From assembly GCA_030680835.1 (NCBI GenBank), contig JAUXUD010000096.1, positions 1 through 42,411 of the forward strand: DNA of 42,411 bases, given 5' to 3'. Numbering within the stretch: position 1 is the stretch's first letter; every line of letters starts with the position of its first letter. Below are positions 6,912 through 16,497 of this stretch, piece after piece. Position numbers and translations under genes: made by a program. The notes below the pieces were generated by a model, which saw nothing but the letters and a program-made list of their open reading frames with translations, was not told the DNA's origin and did no database searches. This DNA comes from Bacteroidota bacterium (lineage in GTDB: Bacteria > Bacteroidota > Bacteroidia > UKL13-3).

Positions 6912-9029
6912 TTACTCAATAATAAATTTCCCGGATTTCCATAAACCATCAATTCCTTTTAAGGTATAAATATAAATTCCTGTTGCCGGATTTGAGAGCT
7001 TGATTTTTGTTTGGTTTGTATTGCTGTTAACAGAATGAATTTCTCTACCATCAATTGCATAAATGTTAATTGTATGGCTTCCTTCATTTTGTATATCGAA
7101 TATAATTTCATTCCCCGCCATCACCGGATTGGGGTAAACATTTACAAGAATATTATTTTTTGAAATGTTATTTTCTACTCCAACAGCAGCGCTATCCAGT
7201 TTCCAGATGGATGCGTTTTGAGGTGCTGCAAATATTTTTCCATTCACAGAAATCATGGCAATTTTTGGATAGGTAGCCATGCCATTGGTATTGCCCATAT
7301 ATTTCCAGATGGTATCAACAGATGCAAGACCCCAGAGACCCATATTCCCGGAAGTGTTATAAACATAAGCTGTGGAGCCTTGCACAAACAGTCCGCCGCA
7401 TATAGGCCAGGGAGCAGCCGGCATTCCGGTATGGAATGTACGGAAAGTGCTTCCATTATTATCGCTTACATACAATTCATAGTCACGCTGATATAATAAC
7501 CGGTTACCTTGTGTGGCAAAATAACCTCCGAAGCTTAACGGATTTTTCCATGCCCAGCTTGCACCCGCATCAGTGGTCAGGATAAAACCTGCGTTCATTT
7601 CTGCAAGCCAAGCATTTGTACTGTGTTTATGAAAATCCTTAATTACTTTGCTTGTCCATCCGCTTTGCCCTGTAACTGTTTTCTGGCTCCAGTTAGAACC
7701 ACCATCTGAACTCATCCATACTTCAGGGCCTGAGGAATTGCTTACACCGGCTATCATGAGTTGTCCTTCTGCGAAAAATGCAGTAACTGCTTTGCCATTA
7801 AAATAATTTATGGCCGACCACGTTGCTCCATTATCTGTACTTTTATTTACCCCAATATCTTTACATGCATAAACTGAATTGCCATCACTTGCAATATTTG
7901 TATATAAATTGGTATCTGCCAGGTTCCAGCTTGCTCCCATATCGGTTGATTTATATAGTTTAGCTCCTGTTATGGCAAAAACATTATTGCCTGAACCAAT
8001 AAGCTGTGTAATATTCATATAATTCAACCCGTTGTTTTTACCTTGCCAGTTTGTATTGGCCACCGGTTTACTATATATCCCAAAATAAGTAGTTCCAACA
8101 GCAGCCGACCAGGTGAGCGGACTTACCCATATCTGAGAACCATCATAATAGAATACGGTAGCACCGGCAGAATTGCCGTCAATTTTTTCTTCTGTAAAAG
8201 TTGTTCCATTATCTGATGATACATAACATTTATTATAATCGGTAGCGGATACATAAATTTTACTATCTGCAACTTCTATCGTATTCGGACTTGATACCCC
8301 TGTTGAACTCACAATAGTTGCCCCCCAGTCATCAGTATAAAAAACCGGAGCTGCATAAGAGGTGATAAAAAATAAACGGCCGTTTCGATAATCAATAGCC
8401 ATACAGTTATTAAAAGGTAAGGTGGGTAATGGTTTATATATATCAGAAGCGAAATCTGTTAATGTTGCTCCTTTATTGGTACTCCATTTTGGCCGGCCGA
8501 TACCTGCACCTCCAATAACCAATGTGTCGCCTTTGGCAAAAACGGCATTCGTACAACCTCCCTGAACGGTTGGTACCCAATTGGCGCCGAAATCGGCGGT
8601 CTTTAAAACTCCGGCAGTAGTTGTACCTAAAAAAAGTGTATCTTTAATTACAGCCATTTGTGTGGGAGAAAAAACAGCATTTCCCCCAGCCTGAGGTAAA
8701 CCGTTTTGAACTCCAATCCAGGTATTGCCCCCGTCATTACTTTTATACATGCGTATCTTACCATTGTTGGAAGCTGCAAATACAAAGCTCCCTGCTTTTG
8801 CCAAAGCTTTAAAATCGGAAGCATCAGCGGCTACTGTTAATTTAGTCCAGGTAGTGCCGTTGTCTGTAGTTTTGTATAAACCGGATTGAATGCCTGCATA
8901 CATGATGCTGCCATCTTTTAAAAAGCAGGTTGCCTGAGCACCTCCGGATGGTCCGGCGGTAGGTTTAAATTGTGCGGTTAAGTTTAGTTGGCTAAGCAGA
9001 ATTGTAATAATTAGAATAGATTTTTTCAT
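6912..9029 (-). CDS. Type IX-secreted beta-propeller (BNR/WD40-like repeat) protein
   Basis: This 705-residue protein opens with a signal peptide (MKKSILIITILLSQLNLTAQ). Its body has many repeats of the sialidase-type Asp-box or photosystem II stability-factor type: units such as S-x-D-x-G-x-T-W recur (for example K-T-T-D-N-G-T-T-W near 49, K-S-N-D-G-G-N-T-W near 105, S-S-D-G-G-S-N-W further on). These predict one or more beta-propellers. The last 80 residues are a type A sorting domain (V-Y-P-N-P-V, then G-I-Y-I-Y-T-L-K-G and a C-terminal K-F-I-I-E), so it should be exported by the Sec system and then moved over the outer membrane by the type IX system. No catalytic residues can be assigned. 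A surface binding or adhesive role is a guess. Confidence 0.88.
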   Translation of the reverse strand: MKKSILIITILLSQLNLTAQFKPTAGPSGGAQATCFLKDGSIMYAGIQSGLYKTTDNGTTWTKLTVAADASDFKALAKAGSFVFAASNNGKIRMYKSNDGGNTWIGVQNGLPQAGGNAVFSPTQMAVIKDTLFLGTTTAGVLKTADFGANWVPTVQGGCTNAVFAKGDTLVIGGAGIGRPKWSTNKGATLTDFASDIYKPLPTLPFNNCMAIDYRNGRLFFITSYAAPVFYTDDWGATIVSSTGVSSPNTIEVADSKIYVSATDYNKCYVSSDNGTTFTEEKIDGNSAGATVFYYDGSQIWVSPLTWSAAVGTTYFGIYSKPVANTNWQGKNNGLNYMNITQLIGSGNNVFAITGAKLYKSTDMGASWNLADTNLYTNIASDGNSVYACKDIGVNKSTDNGATWSAINYFNGKAVTAFFAEGQLMIAGVSNSSGPEVWMSSDGGSNWSQKTVTGQSGWTSKVIKDFHKHSTNAWLAEMNAGFILTTDAGASWAWKNPLSFGGYFATQGNRLLYQRDYELYVSDNNGSTFRTFHTGMPAAPWPICGGLFVQGSTAYVYNTSGNMGLWGLASVDTIWKYMGNTNGMATYPKIAMISVNGKIFAAPQNASIWKLDSAAVGVENNISKNNILVNVYPNPVMAGNEIIFDIQNEGSHTINIYAIDGREIHSVNSNTNQTKIKLSNPATGIYIYTLKGIDGLWKSGKFIIE

Positions 9030-9112
9030 GTGTTTAAAAATTAAATGAATAAATAATTATTAAATTACGATATTGGTACTTATCAATTTTTGATGATTTG
9101 TTTAAAAATATC

Positions 9113-10906
9113 TTACAATTTTGTCGGGTCAAATTTCCCAAACCATATGGAATTGCCCCAGCGCTCAGTGCCTGTAAATCCACCTTTGCGCTCCCGTGCC
9201 AGGTAAACATATTCTTTACCGCCGTTTATCAGAAAGTAAGGCTCTTTATTCCCCTTTTCATTTTCCAAATCCATGTATAGGTAAAAGTCCTCACCACCAA
9301 ATAATTTAAAATCACTGATGGTTCCGGATGCAATATCTATCTTACCTATTCTTCCCTGGAAGAGCGGAGTATAATAACAGGTGGTTGTATTTGTTGTGGT
9401 GTTAATACCAATACTTGTTTGATAGGAACAATCCTCATCCACGTCCTTTACCAGAAAAACATTCCAGACCAAACTTTTTTTATCCGGACTTTCGGTCAAT
9501 GTGCTTTTCGACGGAAATGCTTGCGCGTTGGCGATGGGGCGCAACCGATTTTTTGCTGTATTCTCAATGCCATAAAATCTTTTGAAATTACCGTCTTTGT
9601 CAAATTGAAACATCAACAGATCTTTAAACGCACGATAAGAATAAGAACTCCCTACGGGCTTTTGATTTTTGAAATCCTGTCCGTCAATAAAAATATCTCC
9701 TGTGCCTGTAATATTAATGCTGTTAAGAACAAACCGTTTTCCATCAAACGCATACATTTTCTTTTGAGATGGGGTCTTAACTGCTTTGGAATTTATTTCT
9801 TCTATACTCACTGCATTTAAAAAGGCAAGTTTGCCATCGGTAACTTTCATGATCTGGAGGTACTCATACTTTTTCTCTTCCCAAATAGTTTCCCGCTGTT
9901 CATCTGTAAACCCTATGGCCGACATTCCACCTGCGCTCAGACTAAATTCATTATATTTTTTCTCTGGTTTGTCAATCATCCCCGGACCATATAAGAAAAC
10001 ATCTTTTCCATTTTGTGCAATATTCATTACGGCCCAGTTATTACATTTTGATTGAAAGTTAAACCGTTCGATAATATTTCCTCCGGGTGCAACTCTCACA
10101 TAAGTAAAATTGGTAGGAACCGGATCATCAATTTTTTTGTAAAAGGCACAAGGTGCAAAAACATACACGGCATCAAGGTCTCCATTTGGGTCAGTACCGG
10201 ATAAACTACCTTTAAAAATCAAATTCTGGGGAGCGGTAAACAGGAGGGAAGTTTCTTCGGCAATTTGTAAATCTTTGTTGAACCTAAGCAGTAAATAATT
10301 GCGATTACCCGATTTGGCCATATTCGAAATGCCTGGATTTTCAAGGGTTAACACCAAAAGTTCTCCTGATGAAGAAATTTCCTGTTTTGCAAGGTAAAAT
10401 AGTTTTCGCTTCTTACCATCTTCATCCATTGTTGTAGGCTTAACCTTGTCGAGCTCCCTGGTTTCATATTCGTATTGGCCGGTATACCAGTTGAATTTTT
10501 TAATGGTTTGATTTTTTTTCAAAACGAGTTTCCCAACCATATTTGATTGGGCTGTAATCCCTTCATAAATCTCAGCATCCTTTTCACCATCTCCTTTATA
10601 TTTAAACCATTTGTATTTAGTGTTTGCATTTTTCACATCCTGCTCATCAGCAACCGTATTCAGCAGGTTCAGGTTGTAATCAAACTTGTATACTTCAAAC
10701 TTGATTTTTTTGTTTGTTGATTTTGTGACAAACACCATTTCGAATTGCTTTTTGGCATCATCGGTTACCACGTTTCCAAGGTACCCTTTACTTTTTGATT
10801 TGCCCGTTAGCTCCACCGTTTTTTCACTCACAAACGTTTGGGAACTTGCCTTCCTTCCACCAACTATCATGATGAAAAGGATGGTTATTATCAATTTATT
10901 TTTCAT
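9113..10906 (-). CDS. Exported protein of unknown function
   Basis: The product is about 597 residues from the ATG at 10906, which gives a clean signal peptide (MKNKLIITILFIMIVGG, with cleavage near S-S-Q). An in-frame ATG 10 codons upstream (10936) would put hydrophilic residues before it and is less likely. The mature protein is rich in beta-strand-forming, Lys- and Thr-rich segments with phrases such as G-D-I-F-I-D-G-Q-D-F. It has no cysteine-rich, catalytic or sorting motif that I recognise. No C-terminal type IX domain is visible, so a periplasmic or outer-membrane-associated location is likely. A beta-propeller is possible. It stands alone between the propeller protein and pfkA. Confidence 0.75.
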   Translation of the reverse strand: MKNKLIITILFIMIVGGRKASSQTFVSEKTVELTGKSKSKGYLGNVVTDDAKKQFEMVFVTKSTNKKIKFEVYKFDYNLNLLNTVADEQDVKNANTKYKWFKYKGDGEKDAEIYEGITAQSNMVGKLVLKKNQTIKKFNWYTGQYEYETRELDKVKPTTMDEDGKKRKLFYLAKQEISSSGELLVLTLENPGISNMAKSGNRNYLLLRFNKDLQIAEETSLLFTAPQNLIFKGSLSGTDPNGDLDAVYVFAPCAFYKKIDDPVPTNFTYVRVAPGGNIIERFNFQSKCNNWAVMNIAQNGKDVFLYGPGMIDKPEKKYNEFSLSAGGMSAIGFTDEQRETIWEEKKYEYLQIMKVTDGKLAFLNAVSIEEINSKAVKTPSQKKMYAFDGKRFVLNSINITGTGDIFIDGQDFKNQKPVGSSYSYRAFKDLLMFQFDKDGNFKRFYGIENTAKNRLRPIANAQAFPSKSTLTESPDKKSLVWNVFLVKDVDEDCSYQTSIGINTTTNTTTCYYTPLFQGRIGKIDIASGTISDFKLFGGEDFYLYMDLENEKGNKEPYFLINGGKEYVYLARERKGGFTGTERWGNSIWFGKFDPTKL

Positions 10907-11052
10907 ATGTTTGGTTTTTGTTATAACAAAGAACATTCAGAACTTAGCTTATATCAATACGTCAAATGCCCCATTTTATCAATTGGATCATTATACATCA
11001 ATAATTGAAAAAACGAATTCAATGGACATCAGCAAACAGAAATAAATACAAA

Positions 11053-12036
11053 TTATGCAGACAGAATCTCAAGCATTCTTAGCATATTCTCATTCACGTT
11101 CATGTGGTGTTTTACAGCCTTGTTGAAAGGAGTATATACGATTTCCTTATTCACTTCACCAACCATCACACCTGTTTTACCTTCAAGCAATGCTTCTACG
11201 GCTGCGATACCCAGTTTACTTGCTAGTACCCTGTCTGAACAGGTTGGAGAACCTCCTCTTTGAACATGGCCTAAAATACATACCCGGGTATCAAATTGAG
11301 GAAATTTTTGTTTTACTTTTGTTGCAATTGTAAATGCTCCGCCTTCTTCGTCACCTTCTGCTACAACGATAATCATGGAGCTTTTTTCGCGGCTCCAGCC
11401 TTTTTCAAAAACAGACAGCAAATGGTTGAAATCGGTAGTTGTTTCGGGTACAAGAATTGCTTCAGCACCTACGCCGATTCCTGTTCTCAGTGCAATAAAG
11501 CCTGCATCACGGCCCATTACCTCCACAAAAAAAATGCGATTATGCGACTCAGCGGTATCACGTATTTTATCTATCACCTGCATGGCCGTATTGATTGCTG
11601 AGTCGTAGCCAATTGCAAAATCGGTACCGAATAAATCATTATCAATCGTTTTGGGTATACCGATTACAGGAAAATCATTTTCTAAAATAAATTTTGCCGC
11701 ACCGGCAAATGAACCATCACCACCCAATAAAACCAAGGCATCGATTTTCGCTTTTTTCAATTGCCTGAAAGCTATAGCCCTGCCTTCTTCTGTTTTGAAC
11801 TGTAAACTGCGTGATGACTTGAGAATGGTACCACCCCTGTGAATTATATTACTTACCGAGGAAGCATCCATATCGATAATATCACCATCAATCAGTCCCT
11901 CGAATCCTCTTTGAACGCCGCATACCTTAATGCCATAAAAGCAACTGCTGCGTACTACCGCCCTGATACAGGCGTTTAAACCCGGGGCATCGCCACCGGA
12001 AGTAACTATTGCAATTTTGTTAACAGGTATTTTCAT
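11053..12036 (-). CDS. pfkA: 6-phosphofructokinase
   Basis: This 327-residue protein is a group A phosphofructokinase, catalysing the committed step of glycolysis. Visible motifs are T-S-G-G-D-A-P-G-L-N (residues 12-21), G-G-D-G-S (105-109), T-I-D-N-D (130-134, with the catalytic Asp), M-G-R-D-A-G (fructose-6-phosphate binding) and G-H-V-Q-R-G-G-S-P. Gly108 is the residue of ATP-using enzymes, whereas Lys129 (P-K-T-I-D-N-D) is the residue typical of pyrophosphate-using or mixed-type enzymes; most Bacteroidota PfkA proteins have Gly there. ATP is still the likely phosphoryl donor. The gene is divergent from ppsA, which encodes an opposing gluconeogenic reaction; 158 bases lie between them. Confidence 0.95.
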   Translation of the reverse strand: MKIPVNKIAIVTSGGDAPGLNACIRAVVRSSCFYGIKVCGVQRGFEGLIDGDIIDMDASSVSNIIHRGGTILKSSRSLQFKTEEGRAIAFRQLKKAKIDALVLLGGDGSFAGAAKFILENDFPVIGIPKTIDNDLFGTDFAIGYDSAINTAMQVIDKIRDTAESHNRIFFVEVMGRDAGFIALRTGIGVGAEAILVPETTTDFNHLLSVFEKGWSREKSSMIIVVAEGDEEGGAFTIATKVKQKFPQFDTRVCILGHVQRGGSPTCSDRVLASKLGIAAVEALLEGKTGVMVGEVNKEIVYTPFNKAVKHHMNVNENMLRMLEILSA

Positions 12037-12110
12037 TCAATTTGCAGGATGAATTAATAATGCAAGTTATTCTTTTTATTCTAAAAGAATGCTGTAGTCG
12101 AAAGTTCCGG

Positions 12111-12176
12111 ATGATAAAAATCAAACCCTGACATAACAGAAATCATAAATCCATATTTTTTGTCTGCTAAACTTTG
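12111..12176 (+). promoter_or_regulatory. ppsA promoter with tandem FNR-like sites
   Basis: ATGATAAAAATCAA (12111-12124, centre 12117.5) and ATAACAGAAATCAT (12133-12146, centre 12139.5) are 22 bp apart. AAACTTTG (12169-12176) is the -7 element, with its G exactly 36.5 bp from the proximal centre. The proximal site has TAA for TGA in its left half, so it is one of two degraded sites in the set. The inferred transcript start is near 12181, 14 bases before the ATG. Confidence 0.65.
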
Positions 12177-12194
12177 TGAATTGATACCACAACA

Positions 12195-14597
12195 ATGAAC
12201 CCAGTATTTATTCTTCCCTATAGCGATCTCAGTAATAAAGATATCGCTGTAGTAGGCGGTAAAAATGCATCTTTAGGTGAAATGATTCATCATCTTACTT
12301 CTAAAGGTGTTCGTGTTCCCGACGGATTTGCAACTACCGCAGAAGCGTACCGGCTTTTTCTTTTCGAAAACAAACTCGAGCAGACTATCAGGAATGAGCT
12401 TGACCGTATTGATGTTTCAACTTTCAATAACCTGGATGAAGTAAGTAAAACAATCCGGGAACTGATGATGAGAGCACGTATGCCGGAAGGTATACAGAAG
12501 GAAATTAAAAGTGGCTATGCTGCATTATGCAAGCGTTATGGAAGAGAAGTAGATGTTGCCGTAAGAAGCAGTGCTACGGCAGAAGACCTTCCCAATGCAA
12601 GCTTTGCGGGTCAGCATGAATCATTCCTGAATATCCGGAATGAAAATGAAATTGTAGAATCCGTTCAACGCTGCTTTGCTTCGCTTTTTAACGCCCGTGC
12701 CATCAAGTATCGGTATGAAAATGGCTTCGACCATATGAAAATTTCCTTATCTGCCGGAGTACAATTGATGGTACGCTCTGATCTGGCCAGTTCGGGCGTA
12801 TGCTTTACCCTGGAGCCTGAATCTGGTTTTCGGGATGTAATAGTGATATCGGGTTGTTGGGGCTTGGGAGAAAACATTGTACAGGGTATCGTAAATCCGG
12901 ATGAATTCTATGTGTTTAAACCCACACTGAAGGCAGATAAAAATGCCATCATTTCTAAAAAAATGGGTTCAAAAGCCAAAACAATGATATATGCCGGTAC
13001 AGGAGATTTTGGCAATACCATTAATTTGGATACCCTTATTGAAAAGCAACAGGAATGGGTATTGGATGACCGTGAAGTAACAATACTTGCCCAATGGTGC
13101 CTTTGCATTGAAGAACATTATAATATGCCCATGGATATTGAATGGGCAAAGGATGGGAATACCGGTCAAATTTTCATCATTCAGGCCAGACCCGAAACAG
13201 TACATTCTACAAAGGACCCGTATGTAAAAAATGAATTTGTATTGAAGGAAAAAGGGAAACTGCTTGTACAGGGAAGTGCTGTAGGTTCAGGCATTGCAAC
13301 AGGTAAAGCCCGGATTATTTTATTGCCTTCGGATGCTGGTAAATTGCAACCCGGAGAAGTTTTGGTAACCGATATCACAAATCCGGATTGGGATCCCATA
13401 TTAAAAAAAGCATCCGCAATTATTACTAATAAAGGAGGCCGAACCAGTCATGCTGCCATTGTAGCAAGAGAAATAGGAGTCGTTGCAGTAGTCGGATGTT
13501 TCGATGCAACATTAAAAATAAAGGATGGACAACAGGTAACTGTTTCCTGCGCAGAAGGTAAAACAGGGGCGGTTTATGATGGGAAACTTGCATGGTATGA
13601 GAAGAGCATCAACTTTGGACAACTTGAACTTCCCAAAACAGCACCTATGTTGATATTGGGTGACCCTGATAAAGCATTCCGTTATTCATTTTATCCTAAT
13701 AAGGGCATTGGACTTATGCGACTGGAGTTTATCATTACAAATGCCATTAAAGTACATCCGATGGCATTGGTAAAATTTGATGAATTGAAAGATGATAAGG
13801 CTAAAATTGAAATTGCTGCCCTTACCATTCAATATCAAATCAAGGAGCACTATTTTATTGACAAGCTTTCACAGGCGGTTGCTACCATTGCCGCAGCCTT
13901 TTATCCCAAAGATGTAATTGTGCGCATGAGTGATTTTAAAACCAATGAATATGCAAATCTGCTGGGGGGCAAAGTGTTTGAGCCAGAGGAAGAGAACCCG
14001 ATGCTGGGCTTTCGGGGAGCATCAAGATATGACCATGATCGTTACCGTGAGGGATTCAGGCTGGAATGCGAAGCGATTAAAAAAGTTCGCGGTGAAATGG
14101 GTTTAACCAATGTGAAACTCATGATCCCTTTTTGCAGAACAATACCTGAGGGTAAAAAAGTAATTGCACTGATGGAGCATTATGGTTTAAAAAGAGGGGA
14201 AAATGGTTTGGAGATTTATGTTATGGCTGAAATTCCTAGCAATGTAATTTTGGCCAAAGAATTTGCAAAAGTATTTGATGGATTTTCCATAGGTTCAAAT
14301 GACCTGACGCAATTAACACTTGGACTTGACCGTGATTCGGCCATAGTTAATGAAATGTTTGATGAAAATGATCCGGCTGTAAAAAATATGATTGCATCGG
14401 TAATCAGGGATGCGAAAATATGCAAGGTAAAAATAGGATTGTGTGGTCAGGCGCCAAGTGATTTTCCGGAGTTTGCTCAATTCCTGATTGAACAGGAAAT
14501 TGATAGTATTTCATTCAATCCGGATGCTTTGCTGAAGGGAATTGAGAACATGGTTAAAGCAGAGAAAAACAGGGCAAATAGGGTTCAAACCAAATAA
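12195..14597 (+). CDS. ppsA: Phosphoenolpyruvate synthase
   Basis: This 800-residue protein makes PEP from pyruvate, ATP and water. Three domains follow in order. The first is an ATP-grasp-like PPDK N-terminal domain (about 1-340), with V-G-G-K-N-A-S-L-G-E-M near 20-30 and V-R-S-S-A-T-A-E-D-L-P. The second is the swivelling phosphohistidine domain, with G-G-R-T-S-H419-A-A-I-V-A-R-E. The third is a C-terminal PEP/pyruvate barrel (about 470-785), with G-L-M-R-L-E-F and G-S-N-D-L-T-Q. Length is normal. An SDR gene follows after 10 bases and is probably co-transcribed. Upstream lies the tandem FNR-like promoter, which would make pyruvate-to-PEP conversion part of the stress response. Confidence 0.95.
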   Translation: MNPVFILPYSDLSNKDIAVVGGKNASLGEMIHHLTSKGVRVPDGFATTAEAYRLFLFENKLEQTIRNELDRIDVSTFNNLDEVSKTIRELMMRARMPEGIQKEIKSGYAALCKRYGREVDVAVRSSATAEDLPNASFAGQHESFLNIRNENEIVESVQRCFASLFNARAIKYRYENGFDHMKISLSAGVQLMVRSDLASSGVCFTLEPESGFRDVIVISGCWGLGENIVQGIVNPDEFYVFKPTLKADKNAIISKKMGSKAKTMIYAGTGDFGNTINLDTLIEKQQEWVLDDREVTILAQWCLCIEEHYNMPMDIEWAKDGNTGQIFIIQARPETVHSTKDPYVKNEFVLKEKGKLLVQGSAVGSGIATGKARIILLPSDAGKLQPGEVLVTDITNPDWDPILKKASAIITNKGGRTSHAAIVAREIGVVAVVGCFDATLKIKDGQQVTVSCAEGKTGAVYDGKLAWYEKSINFGQLELPKTAPMLILGDPDKAFRYSFYPNKGIGLMRLEFIITNAIKVHPMALVKFDELKDDKAKIEIAALTIQYQIKEHYFIDKLSQAVATIAAAFYPKDVIVRMSDFKTNEYANLLGGKVFEPEEENPMLGFRGASRYDHDRYREGFRLECEAIKKVRGEMGLTNVKLMIPFCRTIPEGKKVIALMEHYGLKRGENGLEIYVMAEIPSNVILAKEFAKVFDGFSIGSNDLTQLTLGLDRDSAIVNEMFDENDPAVKNMIASVIRDAKICKVKIGLCGQAPSDFPEFAQFLIEQEIDSISFNPDALLKGIENMVKAEKNRANRVQTK

Positions 14598-14607
14598 TTG
14601 TATAATC

Positions 14608-15360
14608 ATGAAAGATTTTGAAAACAAAGTTGCCATAATAACCGGAGGTAGTTTCGGTATTGGAAGGGCAACCGCAATTGCATTTGCAAAAAGAGGTGCA
14701 AAAATAACTGTAGCGGATTATATTGAAGACATGGAAACGGTTAAGTTGGTTCAGGCGGCAGGCGCCGAAGCACTGTTTATAAAATGTGATGTTTCAAAAG
14801 CGATGGAAGTGAAAACCATGGTAGATAAAACCATTACAGCTTTCGGACGTTTGGATTATGCTTTTAACAATGCAGGTATAGAAGGACCCTCGGCATATTT
14901 ACATGAATATACAGAAGAGAACTGGGACAAAACAATTGGCATTAATCTGAAAGGTGTTTGGTTATGTATGAAATATGAATTGCCACATATGCTGAAACAA
15001 AAAAAGGGTGTAATTGTGAATTGTGCTTCAGTTGCCGGTTTGGTTGGAGTTTCGAGATTGCCTGCATATGTGGCTTCAAAACATGGAGTGATTGGACTTA
15101 CCAAAACCTGTGCACTGGAGAATGCCAAATTGGGAGTTCGCATCAATGCCGTATGTCCAGGAGTAATTGATACACCTATGATTGACAGAATAACAGGAAA
15201 AGATAAGATAGTAGAAATGAAGTTTATTGACATGGAGCCTATTGGCAGAATGGGACACCCTGAGGAAGTTGCGGAAGCCGTAACATGGCTTTGTTCAGAT
15301 GCTGCATCATTTATTACAGGTCATGCCATGGCAGTAGATGGCGGATGGACTACACAGTAA
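14608..15360 (+). CDS. Short-chain dehydrogenase/reductase
   Basis: This 250-residue classical SDR has T-G-G-S-F-G-I-G (residues 12-19) for cofactor binding, N-N-A-G (87-90), and the catalytic Ser141, Tyr154 and Lys158 (Y-V-A-S-K). The C-terminus ends D-G-G-W-T-T-Q as in the FabG-like group. Asp37 (V-A-D-Y) at the end of the second strand favours NAD(H) over NADP(H). I chose the ATG at 14608 because the product then starts directly with the usual short lead-in (MKDFENKVAIITGG); an upstream in-frame ATG at 14542 would overlap ppsA and add an unrelated basic extension. It sits 10 bases after ppsA. The substrate is unknown. Confidence 0.9.
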   Translation: MKDFENKVAIITGGSFGIGRATAIAFAKRGAKITVADYIEDMETVKLVQAAGAEALFIKCDVSKAMEVKTMVDKTITAFGRLDYAFNNAGIEGPSAYLHEYTEENWDKTIGINLKGVWLCMKYELPHMLKQKKGVIVNCASVAGLVGVSRLPAYVASKHGVIGLTKTCALENAKLGVRINAVCPGVIDTPMIDRITGKDKIVEMKFIDMEPIGRMGHPEEVAEAVTWLCSDAASFITGHAMAVDGGWTTQ

Positions 15361-15388
15361 ATTCAAATGTAATTTATAAATAAAATTT

Positions 15389-16477
15389 TTATGCTTCCAA
15401 TCTTCCCAATGTTTTTAATCTTTTTACGTGTGAAATAAGGGCATCCCAAAAAGTGGGTTTGAGATTATAAACAAAGCCGTATTCTTGTGCCGTTTTCTCT
15501 ACGATGGGAGCAATACTCCGATAGTGAATATGACTGATATTGGGAAATAAATGATGCTCAATCTGAAAGTTAAGTCCACCGACATACCAATTGAGAAAAA
15601 GATTATTTCTTGCAAAATCCGAGGTGGTTTGCAACTGTTGAACCATCCATTCATTCTTAATTATGTTATTTGAATCGGGCAGGGGTTGCCCGGTACCTTC
15701 AACCACATGAGCCATTTGAAAAATAGTACCCATAATAATTCCTGCTGTTACATGTATTGCCGCAAATCCAAGGAGGACTTGCCACCAGACAAAGGAGGTT
15801 AACAAAATGGGTAAACCTATTATTATAAATAAATAGAGCGCTTTTGAAACTACTAGTTTAATAGTTTCAATATTGGGTTCATGACGTTGTTCTTTTGTAA
15901 TTCCCGATTTATTGTACTGTCTTAACTGGGCAAACTCGGTTACCAGTTTTGACAGGGTAAAAAGTCCATATAAGAAAAACGCATAAATATTCTGGTAACG
16001 TTGATATTTATTAATGGGCGCATGACTGCATAATCTTAAAACCGATCTTGTACCAATGTCCTGGTCTAATTCGAAAATGTTTGTGAACCGATGGTGTAAA
16101 ATATTATGCTGGATTTTCCAGTTAAATGTACTTCCTCCCAACATATACATACTCGAAGCAAATAAGGTGTTTACCCATTTTTTGCCGGAATAAACCCCAT
16201 GTGCAGCATCATGCATTACCGACATCCCGATTCCCGCTTCTCCGATACCCATGAGTATTGCCAGTAATAAGGCAGAGCCTTTTCCTACAGGTGCAAATAA
16301 GATGATCAGAAAAGGAACAATATAGATGGACATCATTGCAATTGTTTTTAAATACAACGCAGAATTTCCTCTTGTTGAAATGCCTCTTGATTCAAAATAA
16401 GCATTGACATTATTTCTTAAAGCATGACCAAATTGTTTTTGTAAAGGATCGCTGCTGATAAATTTTACAATTTTCAT
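15389..16477 (-). CDS. Membrane fatty acid desaturase
   Basis: This protein of about 362 residues belongs to the acyl-lipid/acyl-CoA desaturase family. Three histidine boxes for the di-iron centre are present: H-D-A-A-H, H-N-I-L-H-H and the last as Q-I-E-H-H-L-F-P, the form with Gln typical of front-end (delta-5/delta-6-like) desaturases. Several transmembrane segments surround them. The enzyme needs oxygen and would alter membrane fluidity. An ATG at 16498 is in frame, but the inferred transcript start (about 16493) lies downstream of it, so the ATG at 16477 is the likely start. It is convergent with the SDR gene (28-base gap) and shares a three-site regulatory region with the divergent baeRF gene. 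Confidence 0.88.
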   Translation of the reverse strand: MKIVKFISSDPLQKQFGHALRNNVNAYFESRGISTRGNSALYLKTIAMMSIYIVPFLIILFAPVGKGSALLLAILMGIGEAGIGMSVMHDAAHGVYSGKKWVNTLFASSMYMLGGSTFNWKIQHNILHHRFTNIFELDQDIGTRSVLRLCSHAPINKYQRYQNIYAFFLYGLFTLSKLVTEFAQLRQYNKSGITKEQRHEPNIETIKLVVSKALYLFIIIGLPILLTSFVWWQVLLGFAAIHVTAGIIMGTIFQMAHVVEGTGQPLPDSNNIIKNEWMVQQLQTTSDFARNNLFLNWYVGGLNFQIEHHLFPNISHIHYRSIAPIVEKTAQEYGFVYNLKPTFWDALISHVKRLKTLGRLEA

Positions 16478-16497
16478 TTTAAATGCATTTATGAACA

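Noticed and set aside
9419-9820. Plus-strand open frames within 9113-10906
   Set aside because: They are antisense to the exported protein gene, with no promoter or composition support.
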